Of a stretch of DNA of 64,000 nt, positions 37,101 through 52,100 are shown in pieces. Source of the stretch: Archivesica marissinica. Taxonomy: Eukaryota > Mollusca > Bivalvia > Venerida > Vesicomyidae. The translations under genes and the position numbers were made by a program. The DNA lies in contig CM026397.1 of the NCBI GenBank assembly GCA_014843695.1, forward strand, positions 39,636,062 through 39,700,061, given 5' to 3'. How positions within the stretch are numbered: position 1 is the first letter of the stretch; every line of letters starts with the position of its first letter. The notes under the pieces are model-generated. The model was not told where the DNA came from. It ran no database searches and saw nothing but the letters and a program-made list of their open reading frames with translations.

Positions 37101-40100
37101 TCATTCCATTCATATACCAGTACACAAGCATTCCATCAATATACCAGTACACAAGCACTCCATCAATATACCAGTACACAAGTGTTCCATTCATATAGTA
37201 CACAATCATTCCATTCATATACCAGTACACAAGTGTTCCATCAATATACCAGTACACAAGTGTTCCATCAATATACCAGTACACAAGTGTTCCATCAATA
37301 TACCAGTACACAAGTGTTCCATCAATATACCAGTACACAAGTGTTCCATCAATATACACACTCATTCCATTCATATACCAGTACACAAGCGTTCCATCAA
37401 TATACCAGTACACAAGCATTCCATCAATATACCAGTACACAAGCGTTCCATCAATATACCAGTACACAAGTGTTCCATCAATATACCAGTACACAAGTGT
37501 TCCATCAATATACCAGTACACAAGTGTTCCATCAATATACCAGTACACAAGTGTTCCATTCATATACCAGTACACAAGTGCTCCATCAATATACCAGTAC
37601 ACAAGTGTTCCATCAATATACACACTCATTCCATTTATATACCAGTACACAAGTGTTCCATCAATATACACACTCATTCCATTTATATACCAGTACACAA
37701 GTGTTCCATCAATATACACATTCATTCCATTCATTTACCAGTACACAAGTGTTCCATCAATATACCAGTACACAAGCACTCCATCAATATACCAGTACAC
37801 AAGTGTTCCATCAATATACCAGTACACAAGTGCTCCATCAATATACCAGTACACAAGTGTTCCATCAATATACACACTCATTCCATTCATATACCAGTAC
37901 ACAAGCGTTCCATCAATATACACAATCATTCCAATCATATACCAGTACACAAGTGTTCCATCAATATACCAGTACACAAGTGCTCCATCAATATACCAGT
38001 ACACAAGTGTTCCATCAATATACCAGTACACAAGTGTTCCATCAATATACCAGTACACAAGCGTTCCATTCATATACCAGTACACAAGCATTCCATTCAT
38101 ATACCAGTACACAAGTGCTCCATCAATATACCAGTACACAAGTGTTCCATTCATATACCAGTACACAAGCGTTCCATCAATATACCAGTACACAAACACT
38201 CCATCAATATACCAGTACACAAGTGTTCCATCAATATACACACTCATTCCATTCATATACCAGTACACAAGCATTCCATCAATATACCAGTACACAAGCA
38301 CTCCATCAATATACCAGTACACAAGCGTTCCATTCATATACCAGTACACAAGCATTCCATTCATATACCAGTACACAAGTGCTCCATCAATATACCAGTA
38401 CACAAGTGTTCCATTCATATACCAGTACACAAGCGTTCCATCAATATACCAGTACACAAACACTCCATCAATATACCAGTACACAAGTGTTCCATCAATA
38501 TACACACTCATTCCATTCATATACCAGTACACAAGCATTCCATCAATATACCAGTACACAAGCACTCCATCAATATACCAGTACACAAGTGTTCCATCAA
38601 TATACACAATCATTCCATTCATATACCAGTACACAAGTGTTCCATCAATATACCAGTACACAAGTGTTCCATCAATATACCAGTACACAAGTGTTCCATC
38701 AATATACCAGTACACAAGTGTTCCATCAATATACCAGTACACAAGCGCTCCATCAATATACCAGTACACAAGTGTTCCATCAATATACACACTCATTCCA
38801 TTCATATACCAGTACACAAGCGTTCCATCAATATACCAGTACACAAGCATTCCATCAATATACCAGTACACAAGCGTTCCATCAATATACCAGTACACAA
38901 GTGTTCCATCAATATACCAGTACACAAGTGTTCCATCAATATACCAGTACACAAGTGTTCCATCAATATACCAGTACACAAGTGTTCCATTCATATACCA
39001 GTACACAAGTGCTCCATCAATATACCAGTACACAAGTGTTCCATCAATATACACACTCATTCCATTTATATACCAGTACACAAGTGTTCCATCAATATAC
39101 ACACTCATTCCATTTATATACCAGTACACAAGTGTTCCATCAATATACACATTCATTCCATTCATTTACCAGTACACAAGTGTTCCATCAATATACCAGT
39201 ACACAAGCACTCCATCAATATACCAGTACACAAGTGTTCCATCAATATACCAGTACACAAGTGCTCCATCAATATACCAGTACACAAGTGTTCCATCAAT
39301 ATACCAGTACACAAGACTCCATCAATATACCAGTACACAAGTGTTCCATCAATATACCAGTACACAAGTGCTCCATCAATATACCAGTACACAAGCGTTC
39401 CATTCATATACCAGTACACAAGCATTCCATTCATATACCAGTACACAAGTGCTCCATCAATATACCAGTACACAAGTGTTCCATTCATATACCAGTACAC
39501 AAGCGTTCCATCAATATACCAGTACACAAACACTCCATCAATATACCAGTACACAAGTGTTCCATCAATATACACACTCATTCCATTCATATACCAGTAC
39601 ACAAGCATTCCATCAATATACCAGTACACAAGCACTCCATCAATATACCAGTACACAAGTGTTCCATCAATATACACAATCATTCCATTCATATACCAGT
39701 ACACAAGTGTTCCATCAATATACCAGTACACAAGTGTTCCATCAATATACCAGTACACAAGTGCTCCATCAATATACCAGTACACAAGTGTTCCATCAAT
39801 ATACCAGTACACAAGTGTTCCATCAATATACCAGTACACAAGTGTTCCATCAATATACCAGTACATAAGTGTTCCATCAATATACCAGTACACAAGTGTT
39901 CCATCAATATACCAGTACACAAGTGTTCCATCAATATACCAGTACACAAGCGCTCCATCAATATACCAGTATACAAGTGTTCCATCAATATACACACTCA
40001 TTCCATTCATATACCAGTACACAAGCGTTCCATCAATATACCAGTACACAAGCATTCCATCAATATACCAGTACACAAGCGTTCCATCAATATACCAGTA

Positions 40101-43100
40101 CACAAGTGTTCCATCAATATACCAGTACACAAGTGTTCCATCAATATACCAGTACACAAGTGTTCCATCAATATACCAGTACACAAGTGTTCCATCAATA
40201 TACCTGTACACAAGTGTTCCATCAATATACACACTCATTCCATTCATATACCAGTACACAAGTGTTCCATCAATATACCAGTACACAAGTGTTCCATCAA
40301 TATACCAGTACACAAGTGTTCCATCAATATACCAGTACACAAGTGTTCCATCAATATACCAGTACACAAGTGTTCCATCAATATACCAGTACAAAAGTGT
40401 TCCATCAATATACACAATCATTCCATTTATATACCAGTACACAAGTGTTCCATCAATATACCAGTACACAAGTGTTCCATCAATATACACGCTCATTCCA
40501 TTCATATACCAGTACACAAGTGTTCCATCAATATACACGCTCATTCCATTCATATACCAGTACACAAGTGCTCCATCAATATACCAGTACACAAGTGTTC
40601 CATCAATATACCAGTACACAAGTGTTCCATCAATATACCAGTACACAAGTGCTCCATCAATATACACACTCATTCCATTTATATACCAGTACACAAGTGT
40701 TCCATCAATATACACACTCATTCCATTTATATACCAGTACACAAGTGCTCCATCAATATACACACTCATTCCATTTATATACCAGTACACAAGTGCTCCA
40801 TCAATATACCAGTACACAAGTGTTCCATCAATATACCAGTACACAAGTGTTCCATCAATATACCAGTACACAAGTGTTCCATCAATATACACACTCATTC
40901 CATTCATATACCAGTACACAAGTGCTCCATCAATATACCAGTACACAAGTGTTCCATCAATATACCAGTACACAAGTGTTCCATCAATATACCAGTACAC
41001 AAGTGCTCCATCAATATACCAGTACACAAGTGCTCCATCAATATACCAGTACACAAGTGCTCCATCAATATACCAGTACACAAGTGCTCCATCAATATAC
41101 ACACTTGTTCCATCAATATACCAGTACACAAGTGTTCCATCAATATACCAGTACACAAGTGTTCCATCAATATTCCAGTACACAAGTGTTCCATCAATAT
41201 ACCAGTACACAAGTGTTCCATCAATATACCAGTACACAAGTGCTCCATCAATATACCAGTACACAAGTGCTCCATTCATATACCAGTACACAAGTGCTCC
41301 ATCAATATACCAGTACACAAGTGTTCCATCAATATACACACTCATTCCATTTATATACCAGTACACAAGTGTTCCATCAATATACACACTCATTCCATTT
41401 ATATACCAGTACACAAGTGTTCCATCAATATACACATTCATTCCATTCATTTACCAGTACACAAGTGTTCCATCAATATACCAGTACACAAGCACTCCAT
41501 CAATATACCAGTACACAAGTGTTCCATCAATATACCAGTACACAAGTGCTCCATCAATATACCAGTACACAAGTGTTCCATCAATATACCAGTAAACAAG
41601 TGTTCCATCAATATACCAGTACACAAGTGTTCCATTCATATACCAGTACACAAGTGTTCCATCAATATACCAGTACACAAGTGTTCCATCAATATACCAG
41701 TACACAAGTGCTCCATCAATATACCAGTACACAAGTGTTCCATCAATATACCAGTACACAAGTGTTCCATCAATATACCAGTACACAAGTGTTCCATCAA
41801 TATACCAGTACACAAGTGTTCCATTCATATACCAGTACACAAGTGTTCCATCAATATACCAGTACACAAGCACTCCATCAATATACCAGTACACAAGTGT
41901 TCCATCAATATACTAGTACACAAGTGTTCCATCAATATACCAGTACACAAGTGTTCCATTCATATACCAGTACACAAGTGTTCCATCAATATACCAGTAC
42001 ACAAGTGTTCCATCAATATACCAGTACACAAGTGTTCCATCAATATACCAGTACACAATTGTTCCATCAATATACCAGTACACAAGTGTTCCATCAATAT
42101 ACCAGTACACAATTGTTCCATCAATATACCAGTACACAATTGTTCCATCAATATACCAGTACACAAGTGTTCCATTCATATACCAGTACACAAGTGTTCC
42201 ATCAATATACCAGTACACAAGCACTCCATCAATATACCAGTACACAAGTGTTCCATCAATATACCAGTACACAAGTGTTCCATTCATATACCAGTACACA
42301 AGTGTTCCATCAATATACCAGTACACAAGTGTTCCATCAATATACCAGTACACAAGTGTTCCATCAATATACCAGTACACAAGTGTTCCATTCATATACC
42401 AGTACACAAGTGTTCCATCAATATACCAATACACAAGTGTTCCATCAATATACCAGTACACAAGTGTTCCATCAATATACCAGTACACAATTGTTCCATC
42501 AATATACCAGTACACAAGTGTTCCATCAATATACCAGTACACACGTGTTCCTTCAATATACCAGTACACAAGTGTTCCATCAATATACACAATCATTCCA
42601 TTCATATACCAGTACACAAGTGTTCCATCAATATACCAGTACACAAGTGCTCCATCAATATACCAGTACACAAGTGTTCCATCAATATACCAGTACACAA
42701 GTGTTCCATCAATATACCAGTACACAATTGTTCCATCAATATACCAGTACACAAGTGTTCCATCAATATACCAGTACACAAGTGTTCCATCAATATACCA
42801 GTACACAAGTGTTCCATCAATATACCAGTACACAAGTGTTCCATCAATATACCAGTACACAAGTGTTCCATCAATATACCAGTACACAAGTGTTCCATTC
42901 ATATACCAGTACACAAGTGTTCCATCAATATACCAGTACACAAGTGTTCCATCAATATACCAGTACACAAGTGTTCCATCAATATACCAGTACACAAGTG
43001 TTCCATCAATATACACACTCGTTCCATTCATATACCAGTACACAAGTGTTCCATCAATATACACACTTGTTCCATTCATATACCAGTACACAAGTGCTCC

Positions 43101-46100
43101 ATCAAGATACCAGTACACAAGTGTTCCATTCATATACCAGTACACAAATGCTCCATCAATATACCAGTACACAAGTGTTCCATCAATATACCAGTACACA
43201 AGTGTTCCATTCATATACCAGTACACAAGTGTTCCATCAATATACACACTTGTTCCATTCATATACTAGTACACAAGTGTTCCATTCATATACCAGTACA
43301 CAAGTGTTCCATTCATATACCAGTACACAAGTGTTCCATTCATATACCAGTACACAAGTGTTCCATCAATATACCAGTACACAAGTGCTCCATCAATATA
43401 CCAGTACACAAGTGTTCCATCAATATACCAGTACACAAGTGTTCCATCAATATACACACTCATTCCATTCATATACCAGTACACAAGTGCTCCATCAATA
43501 TACCAGTACACAAGTGTTCCATCAATATACCAGTACACAAGTGTTCCATCAATATACCAGTACAGAAGTGCTCCATCAATATACCAGTACACAAGTGCTC
43601 CATCAATATACCAGTACACAAGTGCTCCATCAATATACCAGTACACAAGTGCTCCATCAATATACCAGTACACAAGTGCTCCATCAATATACCAGTACAC
43701 AAGTGTTCCATCAACCAGTACACAAGTGTTCCATCAATATACACACTCGTTCCATTCATATACCAGTACACAAGTGTTCCATCAATATACACACTCGTTC
43801 CATTCATATACCAGTACACAAGTGCTCCATCAATATACACACTTGTTCCATTCATATACCAGTACACAAGTGTTCCTTCAATATACACACTCATTCCATT
43901 CATATACCAGTACACAAGTGTTCCTTCAATATACACACTTATTCCATTCATATACCAGTACACAAGTGTTCCATCAATATACCAGTACACAAGTGTTCCA
44001 TCAATATACCAGTACACAAGTGTTCCATCAATATACACACTTGTTCCATTCATATACCAGTACACAAGTCTTCCTTCAATATACACACTCATTCCATTCA
44101 TATACCAGTACACAAGTGTTCCTTCAATATACACACTTGTTCCATTCATATACCAGTACACAAGTGTTCCATCAATATACCAGTACACAAGTGTTCCATC
44201 AATATACACACTCATTCCATTCATGTACCAGTACACAAGTGCTCCATCAATATACACGCTTGTTCCATTCATATACCAGTACACAAGTGGTCCATCAATA
44301 TACACACTCATTCCATTCATATACCAGTACACAGGTGTTCCATCAATATACCAGTACACAAGTGTTCCATCAATATACCAGTACACAAGTGTTCCATCAA
44401 TATACACACTCATTCCATTTATATACCAGTACACAAGTGTTCCATCAATATACACACTCATTCCATTCATATACCAGTACACACAAGTGTTCCATCAATA
44501 TACCAGTACACAAGTGCTCCATCAATATACACACTCATTCCATTTATATACCAGTACACAAGTGTTCCATCAATATACCAGTACACAAGTGTTCCATCAA
44601 TATACCAGTACACAAGTGTTCCATCAATATACCAGTACACAAGTGCTCCATCAATATACCAGTACACAAGTGCTCCATCAATATACCAGTACACAAGTGT
44701 TCCATCAATATACCAGTACACAAGTGTTCCATCAATATACACACTCGTTCCATTCATATACCAGTACACAAGTGTTCCATCAATATACACACTCATTCCA
44801 TTTATATACCAGTACACAAGTGCTCCACCAATATACCAGTACACAAGTGTTCCATCAATATACCAGTACACAAGTGTTCCATCAATATACCAGTACACAA
44901 GTGTTCCATCAATATACCAGTACACAAGTGTTCCATCAATATATCAGTACACAAGTGTTCCATCAATATACCAGTACACAAGTGTTCCATCAATATACCA
45001 GTACACAAGTGTTCCATCAATATACCAGTACACAAGCACTCCAACAATATACACACTCATTCCATTTATATACCAGTACACAAGTGTTCCATCAATATAC
45101 CAGTACACAAGCACTCCATGCAATATACACACTCATTCCATTTATATACCAGTACACAAGCGCTCCACCAATATACCAGTACACAAGTGTTCCATCAATA
45201 TACCAGTACACAAGTGTTCCATCAATATACCAGTACACAAGTGTTCCATCAATATACCAGTACACAAGTGTTCCATCAATATATCAGTACACAAGTGTTC
45301 CATCAATATACCAGTACACAATTGTTCCATCAATATACCAGTACACAAGTGTTCCATCAATATACCAGTACACAAGCACTCCAAGCAATATACACACTCA
45401 TTCCATTTATATACCAGTACACAAGTGTTCCATCAATATACCAGTACACAAGCACTCCAAGCAATATACACACTCATTCCATTCATATACCAGTACACAA
45501 GTGTTCCATCAATATACACACTCGTTCCATTCATATACCAGTACACAAGTGCTCCATCAATATACACACTCATTCCATTCATATACCAGTACACAAGTGT
45601 TCCTTCAATATACACACTTATTCCATTCATATACCAGTACACAAGTGTTCCATCAATATACCAGTACACAAGTGTTCCATCAATATACCAGTACACAAGT
45701 GTTCCATCAATATACACACTTGTTCCATTCATATACCAGTACACAAGTGTTCCTTCAATATACACACTTGTTCCATTCATATACCAGTACACAAGTGTTC
45801 CATCAATATACCAGTACACAAGTGTTCCATCAATATACACACTCATTCCATTCATGTACCAGTACACAAGTGCTCCATCAATATACACGCTTGTTCCATT
45901 CATATACCAGTACACAAGTGGTCCATCAATATACACACTCATTCCATTCATATACCAGTACACAGGTGTTCCATCAATATACCAGTACACAAGTGTTCCA
46001 TCAATATACCAGTACACAAGTGTTCCATCAATATACACACTCATTCCATTTATATACCAGTACACAAGTGTTCCATCAATATACACACTCATTCCATTCA

Positions 46101-49100
46101 TATACCAGTACACACAAGTGTTCCATCAATATACCAGTACACAAGTGCTCCATCAATATACACACTCATTCCATTTATATACCAGTACACAAGTGTTCCA
46201 TCAATATACCAGTACACAAGTGTTCCATCAATATACCAGTACACAAGTGTTCCATCAATATACCAGTACACAAGTGTTCCATCAATATACCAGTACACAA
46301 GTGTTCCATCAATATACCAGTACACAAGTGTTCCATCAATATACCAGTACACAAGTGTTCCATCAATATACCAGTACACAAGCACTCCAAGCAATATACA
46401 CACTCATTCCATTTATATACCAGTACACAAGTGTTCCATCAATATACCAGTACACAAGCACTCCAAGCAATATACACATCATTCCATTAATATACCAGTA
46501 CACAAGTGTTCCATCAATATACCAGTACACAAGTGTTCCATCAATATACCAGTACACAAGTGTTCCATCAATATACCAGTACACAGTGTTCCATCAATAT
46601 ACCAGTACACAAGTGTTCCATCAATATACCAGTACACAAGCACTCCAAGCAATATACACACTCATTCCATTTATATACCAGTACACAAGTGTTCCATCAA
46701 TATACCAGTACACAAGCACTCCAAGCAATATACACACTCATTCCATTTATATACCAGTACACAAGCGCTCCACCAATATACCAGTACACAAGTGTTCCAT
46801 CAATATACCAGTACACAAGTGTTCCATCAATATACCAGTACACAAGTGTTCCATCAATATACCAGTACACAAGTGTTCCATCAATATATCAGTACACAAG
46901 TGTTCCATCAATATACCAGTACACAATTGTTCCATCAATATACCAGTACACAAGTGTTCCATCAATATACCAGTACACAAGCACTCCAAGCAATATACAC
47001 ACTCATTCCATTTATATACCAGTACACAAGTGTTCCATCAATATACCAGTACACAAGCACTCCAAGCAATATACACACTCATTCCATTTATATACCAGTA
47101 CACAAGCGCTCCACCAATATACCATTACACAAGTGTTCCATCAATATACCAGTACACAAGTGTTCCATCAATATACCAGTACACAAGTGTTCCATCAATA
47201 TACCAGTACACAAGTGTTCCATCAATATACACACTCATTCCATTTATAAACATATGCGTTCCATCTCCACAAACTAAGCATTCCAATCCATCAATAAACC
47301 CAATTGTACAATTCATAAACACAATCGTTTCATAAACATAAGTCATGTACTTTCAAAGTGATCCAGCGAGGGATTTGGTATATAGATATTAGTCATGTAC
47401 TTTCAGGGTGATCCAGCGAGGGATTTGGTATATAGATATAAGTCATGTACTTTCAGGGTGATCCAGCGAGGGATTTGGTATATAGATATAAGTCATGTAC
47501 TTTCAGGGTGATCCAGTGAGGGATTTGGTATATAGATACATGGGAGAGCAGGAAGCATTGAAGAGACAGGTCCTGACAGCCAACAAAGTTACCCAGGATG
47601 CCGATGGATTGAAGAAACTCATGGTAATTGTTTCATTAGTTTGTCGAGGAGGATAAGTGATAGACTCGTGGGGTATCCCGTCCAGCGCGGGTATTGCAAT
47701 GTCAAAATGCATGAAAGATTCGAAATGATGGTTTGTGGTACATTGTGAATTCAAAACCTTACAAATAAACACTTGTTTTAGTATTAACTATATTTATTTT
47801 GCAACAATTATGAAACAAGCTTTAACAATGTATGTACATATTATGTATACTAGACTATGTATATTCAAAGAAATAAATATTGTTTAAACTAAGCTTTAAC
47901 AACTTGTATTAACATTTAGCTTGCTATAGGCAGATAGGGACGAACGGAAACCAGTGCAATAACACATTTTATTTTATGCTAATTGATGATCAGTGAGATA
48001 TATTCCATATTCACTCAAAACTAACAAATATCCTCTATATATTTCACTGTAAAGCATAAAATAAACACTTACAGTCAAATCTGTGTTAAGCAGCCATCCA
48101 AGGGAGTCAGAGAAAGTGACTGCTTAGCACAGGTGGTTGCTTAATAGAGGTCAAATATATAATAAAACAACTGATTGGGAATCTGGAAACTGGCTGTAGT
48201 TTATAACCAGCTTGTAAATAATAGGCCGGAAGACGATCATGAGAGGCCCTGAGTCCCCCGTGAGATGGGGCCCCAAAGGTCCTTATCTACTACACTAATA
48301 TGGTATTAGACTAATATGGCTGTCCGATTAGCGCAGTGGTTAGCGTGCTCGCTTCTCACCAATGCAACCCAGGTTCGATCCTCGGACCAGGAAGTATGTG
48401 AGATGGTATGGTGGTCACCAGATCGGACAGATGGGTTTTCTCCGGGTACTCCGGTTTCCTCCCACACAAATGACCACATTTACGCTTTCATCCGCGCCAA
48501 ACGAGAGTGATTAATATAAGTTGTTAGAACTTGCTTCGCAATCGTTGTAAAATAAATAAAGTTTAAACTTAATATGGTATTTATTTTGTTCAACAGTTTA
48601 TATTTAGGCACTACACGTTGTGCATATTGTAACAACATTTGCTTGATGTACTAATGTTTTGTTTTAGTCTCATGGGTGCTACAGGTCTGCTATAGACTTA
48701 AGTGGGTCACTGTTGGCAGATGTTGGACAGGCTGAGCCAGGAGAAACACCTACACTTCATACTCCAGATACATTACAGGTAATACATGAACATACAAGTA
48801 GTCGAGCGTGACAACTCTTGTTAATACAGTTGATATATATTTGTAAGACGCAAAGAAACTATATAAAACATCAGACAAAAATATACTTGTTATATATTTA
48901 CTAGCAGTGATGGCAACGAATAGTGATTTTGCTATTCGAATATTCAATTGGGAAAGTATTCCAATATTCGATCATTCATCATCTTTCTTTTGTATGGTCT
49001 GGTTTTATGATGGACTCACGTTCCGTGGCGGCTGATCTGGCTCTATGTTCTTTGCAAATACTGTTTGAACCGTATCCAGAATCAAATGGGTTAAGAAGTC

Positions 49101-52100
49101 TGAATAGGTGCTTACAGCTGTTGTGTGATTTCTTGTTGCAGTTGTGGCATTGCAGGTTTAGTTTGATGATGAAGCTACGTATGTATAGTGTGCTTGAGTC
49201 CGAGTGTGCAGCATTCAAGAACCTAGATACACCAGACATCTACTATGAGTTCTACCCCAAGCAGTTCCCAGGAAAGAGAGGTACTCTTTGCAATGTTCAC
49301 TATTGTTTCCAGGAAAGAGAGGTACTCTTTGCAATGTTCACTATTATTTTATGTTTAGTTCATGTGGTTTTTTTTAATTTTAAGTTTATTTAACCCTTTC
49401 CCTCATAGAAGCACCTCTCGATGCCATTACCAATAACCTGTAACTTTTGTCTGATATTTACTGTAACTTCTGTCTGATATTAACTGTAACTTATGTCTGA
49501 TATTAACTATAACTTCTGTCTGATATTAACTGTAACTTCTGTCTGATATTAACTGTAACTTCTGTCTGATATTTACTGTAACTTGTGTGTGATATTAACT
49601 GTAACTTGTGTTGTGTGATATTAACTGTAATTTGTGTCTGATATCTACTGTAACATGTTTGTGATATTAACTGTAACTTGTGTGTGATATTAACTGTAAC
49701 TTCTGTCTGATATTAACTGTAACTTGTGTGTGATATTAACTGTAACTTGTGTCTCATATTAACTGTAACTTGTGTGTGATATTAACTGTAACTTCTGTCT
49801 GATATTAACTGTAACTTTTGTCTAATATTAACTGTAACTTCTGCCTGATATTAACTGTAACTTTTGTCTAATATTAACTGTAACTTGTGTCTGATATTAA
49901 CTGTAACTTATGTCTGATATTAACTGTAACTTGTGTCTGATATTAACTGTAACTTGTGTCTGATATTAACTGTAACTTATGTCTGATATTAACCGTAACT
50001 TCTGTCTGATATTAACTGTAACTTCTGTCTGATATTAACTGTAACTTGTGTGTGATATTAACTGTAACTTCTGTCTGATATTAACTGTAACTTGTGTCTG
50101 ATATTAACTGTAACATGTTTGTGATATTAACTGTAACTTGTGTCTGATATTAACTGTAACTTATGTCTGATATTAACTGTAACTTGTGTCTGATATTAAC
50201 TGTAACTTGTGTCTGATATTAACTGTAACTTGTGTCTGATATTAACTGTAACTTCTGTCTGATATTAACTGTAACTTGTGTCTGATATTAACTGTAACTT
50301 CTGTCTGATATTAACTGTAACTTCTGTCTGATATTAACTGTAACTTGTGTCTGATATTTACTGTAACATTTTGTGATATTAACTGTAACTTGTGTCTGAT
50401 ATTAACTGTAACTTGTGTCTGATATTTACTGTAACATGTTTGTGATATTAACTGTAACTTGTGTCTGATATTAACTGTAACTTGTTTGTGATATTAACTG
50501 TAACTTGTGTGTGATATTAACTGTAACTTGTGTGTGATATTAACTGTAACTTGTGTCTGATATTAACTGTAACTTCTGCCTGATATTAACTGTAACTTCT
50601 GTCTGATATTAACTGTAACTTCTGTCTAATATTAACTGTAACTTCTGTCTGATATTAACTGTAACTTCTGTCTGATATTAACTGTAACATGTTTGTGATA
50701 TTAACTGTAACTTGTGTCTGATATTAACTGTAACTTGTGTCTGATATTAACTGTAAGTTATTGTTTGTAACTTTCAGGATCAATGGTGTCATTTGGTATG
50801 AGGTTGCTACACGCTGAATTACCCCACCACTCTGGTAGATCTCAGGAAACACTAGATAGATTATACTACTTACTGGCCATCACAAAAAAGGTACATGAAG
50901 TTGACAGGTATTATGTGTATCGGTACACCGTGCAAGTACCATCGATGCTTCTGCAGTTGGAGCTTGATTCTGTATATTGCACCTATTCTGTATATTGCAC
51001 CTATTATGTATATTGCACCTATTCCGTATATTGCACCTATTCTGTATATTGCACTTATTCTGTATATTGCACCTATTCTGTATATTGCACCTATTCCGTA
51101 TATTGCACCTATTCTGTATATTGCACCTATTCTGTATCTTGCACCTATTCTGTATCTTGCACCTATTCTGTATGTTGCACCTATTCTGTATATTGCACCT
51201 ATTCCGTATATTGCACCTATTCCGTATATTGCACCTATTCTGGATATTGCACCTATTCTGTATGTTGCACCTATTCTGTATGTTGCACCTATTCCGTATA
51301 TTGCACCTATTCTGTATATTGCACCTATTCCGTATATTGCACCTATTCTGTATGTTGCACCTATTCCGTATATTGCACCTATTCTGTATATTGCACCTAT
51401 TCCGTATATTGCACCTATTCCGTATATTGCACCTATTCCGTATGTTGCACCTATTCTGTATGTTGCACCTATTCCGTATATTGCACCTATTCCGTATATT
51501 GCACCTATTCCGTATATTGCACCTATTCCGTATATTGCACCTATTCCGTATATTGCACCTATTCTGTATATTGCACCTATTCTGTATATTGCACCTATTC
51601 CGTATATTGCACCTATTCTGTATATTGCACCTATTCCATATATTGCACCTATTCCGTATAATGCACCTATTCTGTATGTTGCACCTATTCTGTATGTTGC
51701 ACTATCTTCCAACAAATAAAATAACTAATATACTTCTGGAAGCACCGCCCCCATTAACCAAGGGGCGACGATAAATAAACTTATGAAAACCCCGCAACAA
51801 TGTCTGCATGCGTAATATTTCTTTTTATGAAATATAGAAATTTATCAGTGAAATAAAATGTGTTATTACATTGGTTGAAAACGGTGAAGTAACATATTTG
51901 TATTTCTCACTGTGGTGCACGTGTAGTACATTGTACCTAGCCGCTGCATGGTACCTAGCCGCTGCATGGTACCTAGCCACTGCATGTTGAAATGTTGCCA
52001 ACGTGAACGTTTTCGGACTCAAGCTGTCAGTGACGTCATTAATCTGTTTTATGACGTCGTTTATGGTTGTCTAAACACGACATTCTACATTCTACGATTT

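Noticed and set aside
36204..46490. A 3,428-codon open frame, and other multi-hundred-codon frames on both strands of the 27-bp array
   Set aside because: It is pure tandem repeat with a 27-bp unit lacking stops. Several overlapping frames are equally open, it lies within a TRAPPC12 intron, and no start context or non-repeat domain is present.
48320..48400. Genuine tRNA gene at the SINE A head (and the other tRNA-like heads)
   Set aside because: The boxes are present but the acceptor stem is not completed, and each head continues into a shared SINE body and AT-rich tail with target duplications.
48979..49239. Minus-strand 86-codon frame over TRAPPC12 exon 6
   Set aside because: Shadow of the plus-strand exon; no family similarity.
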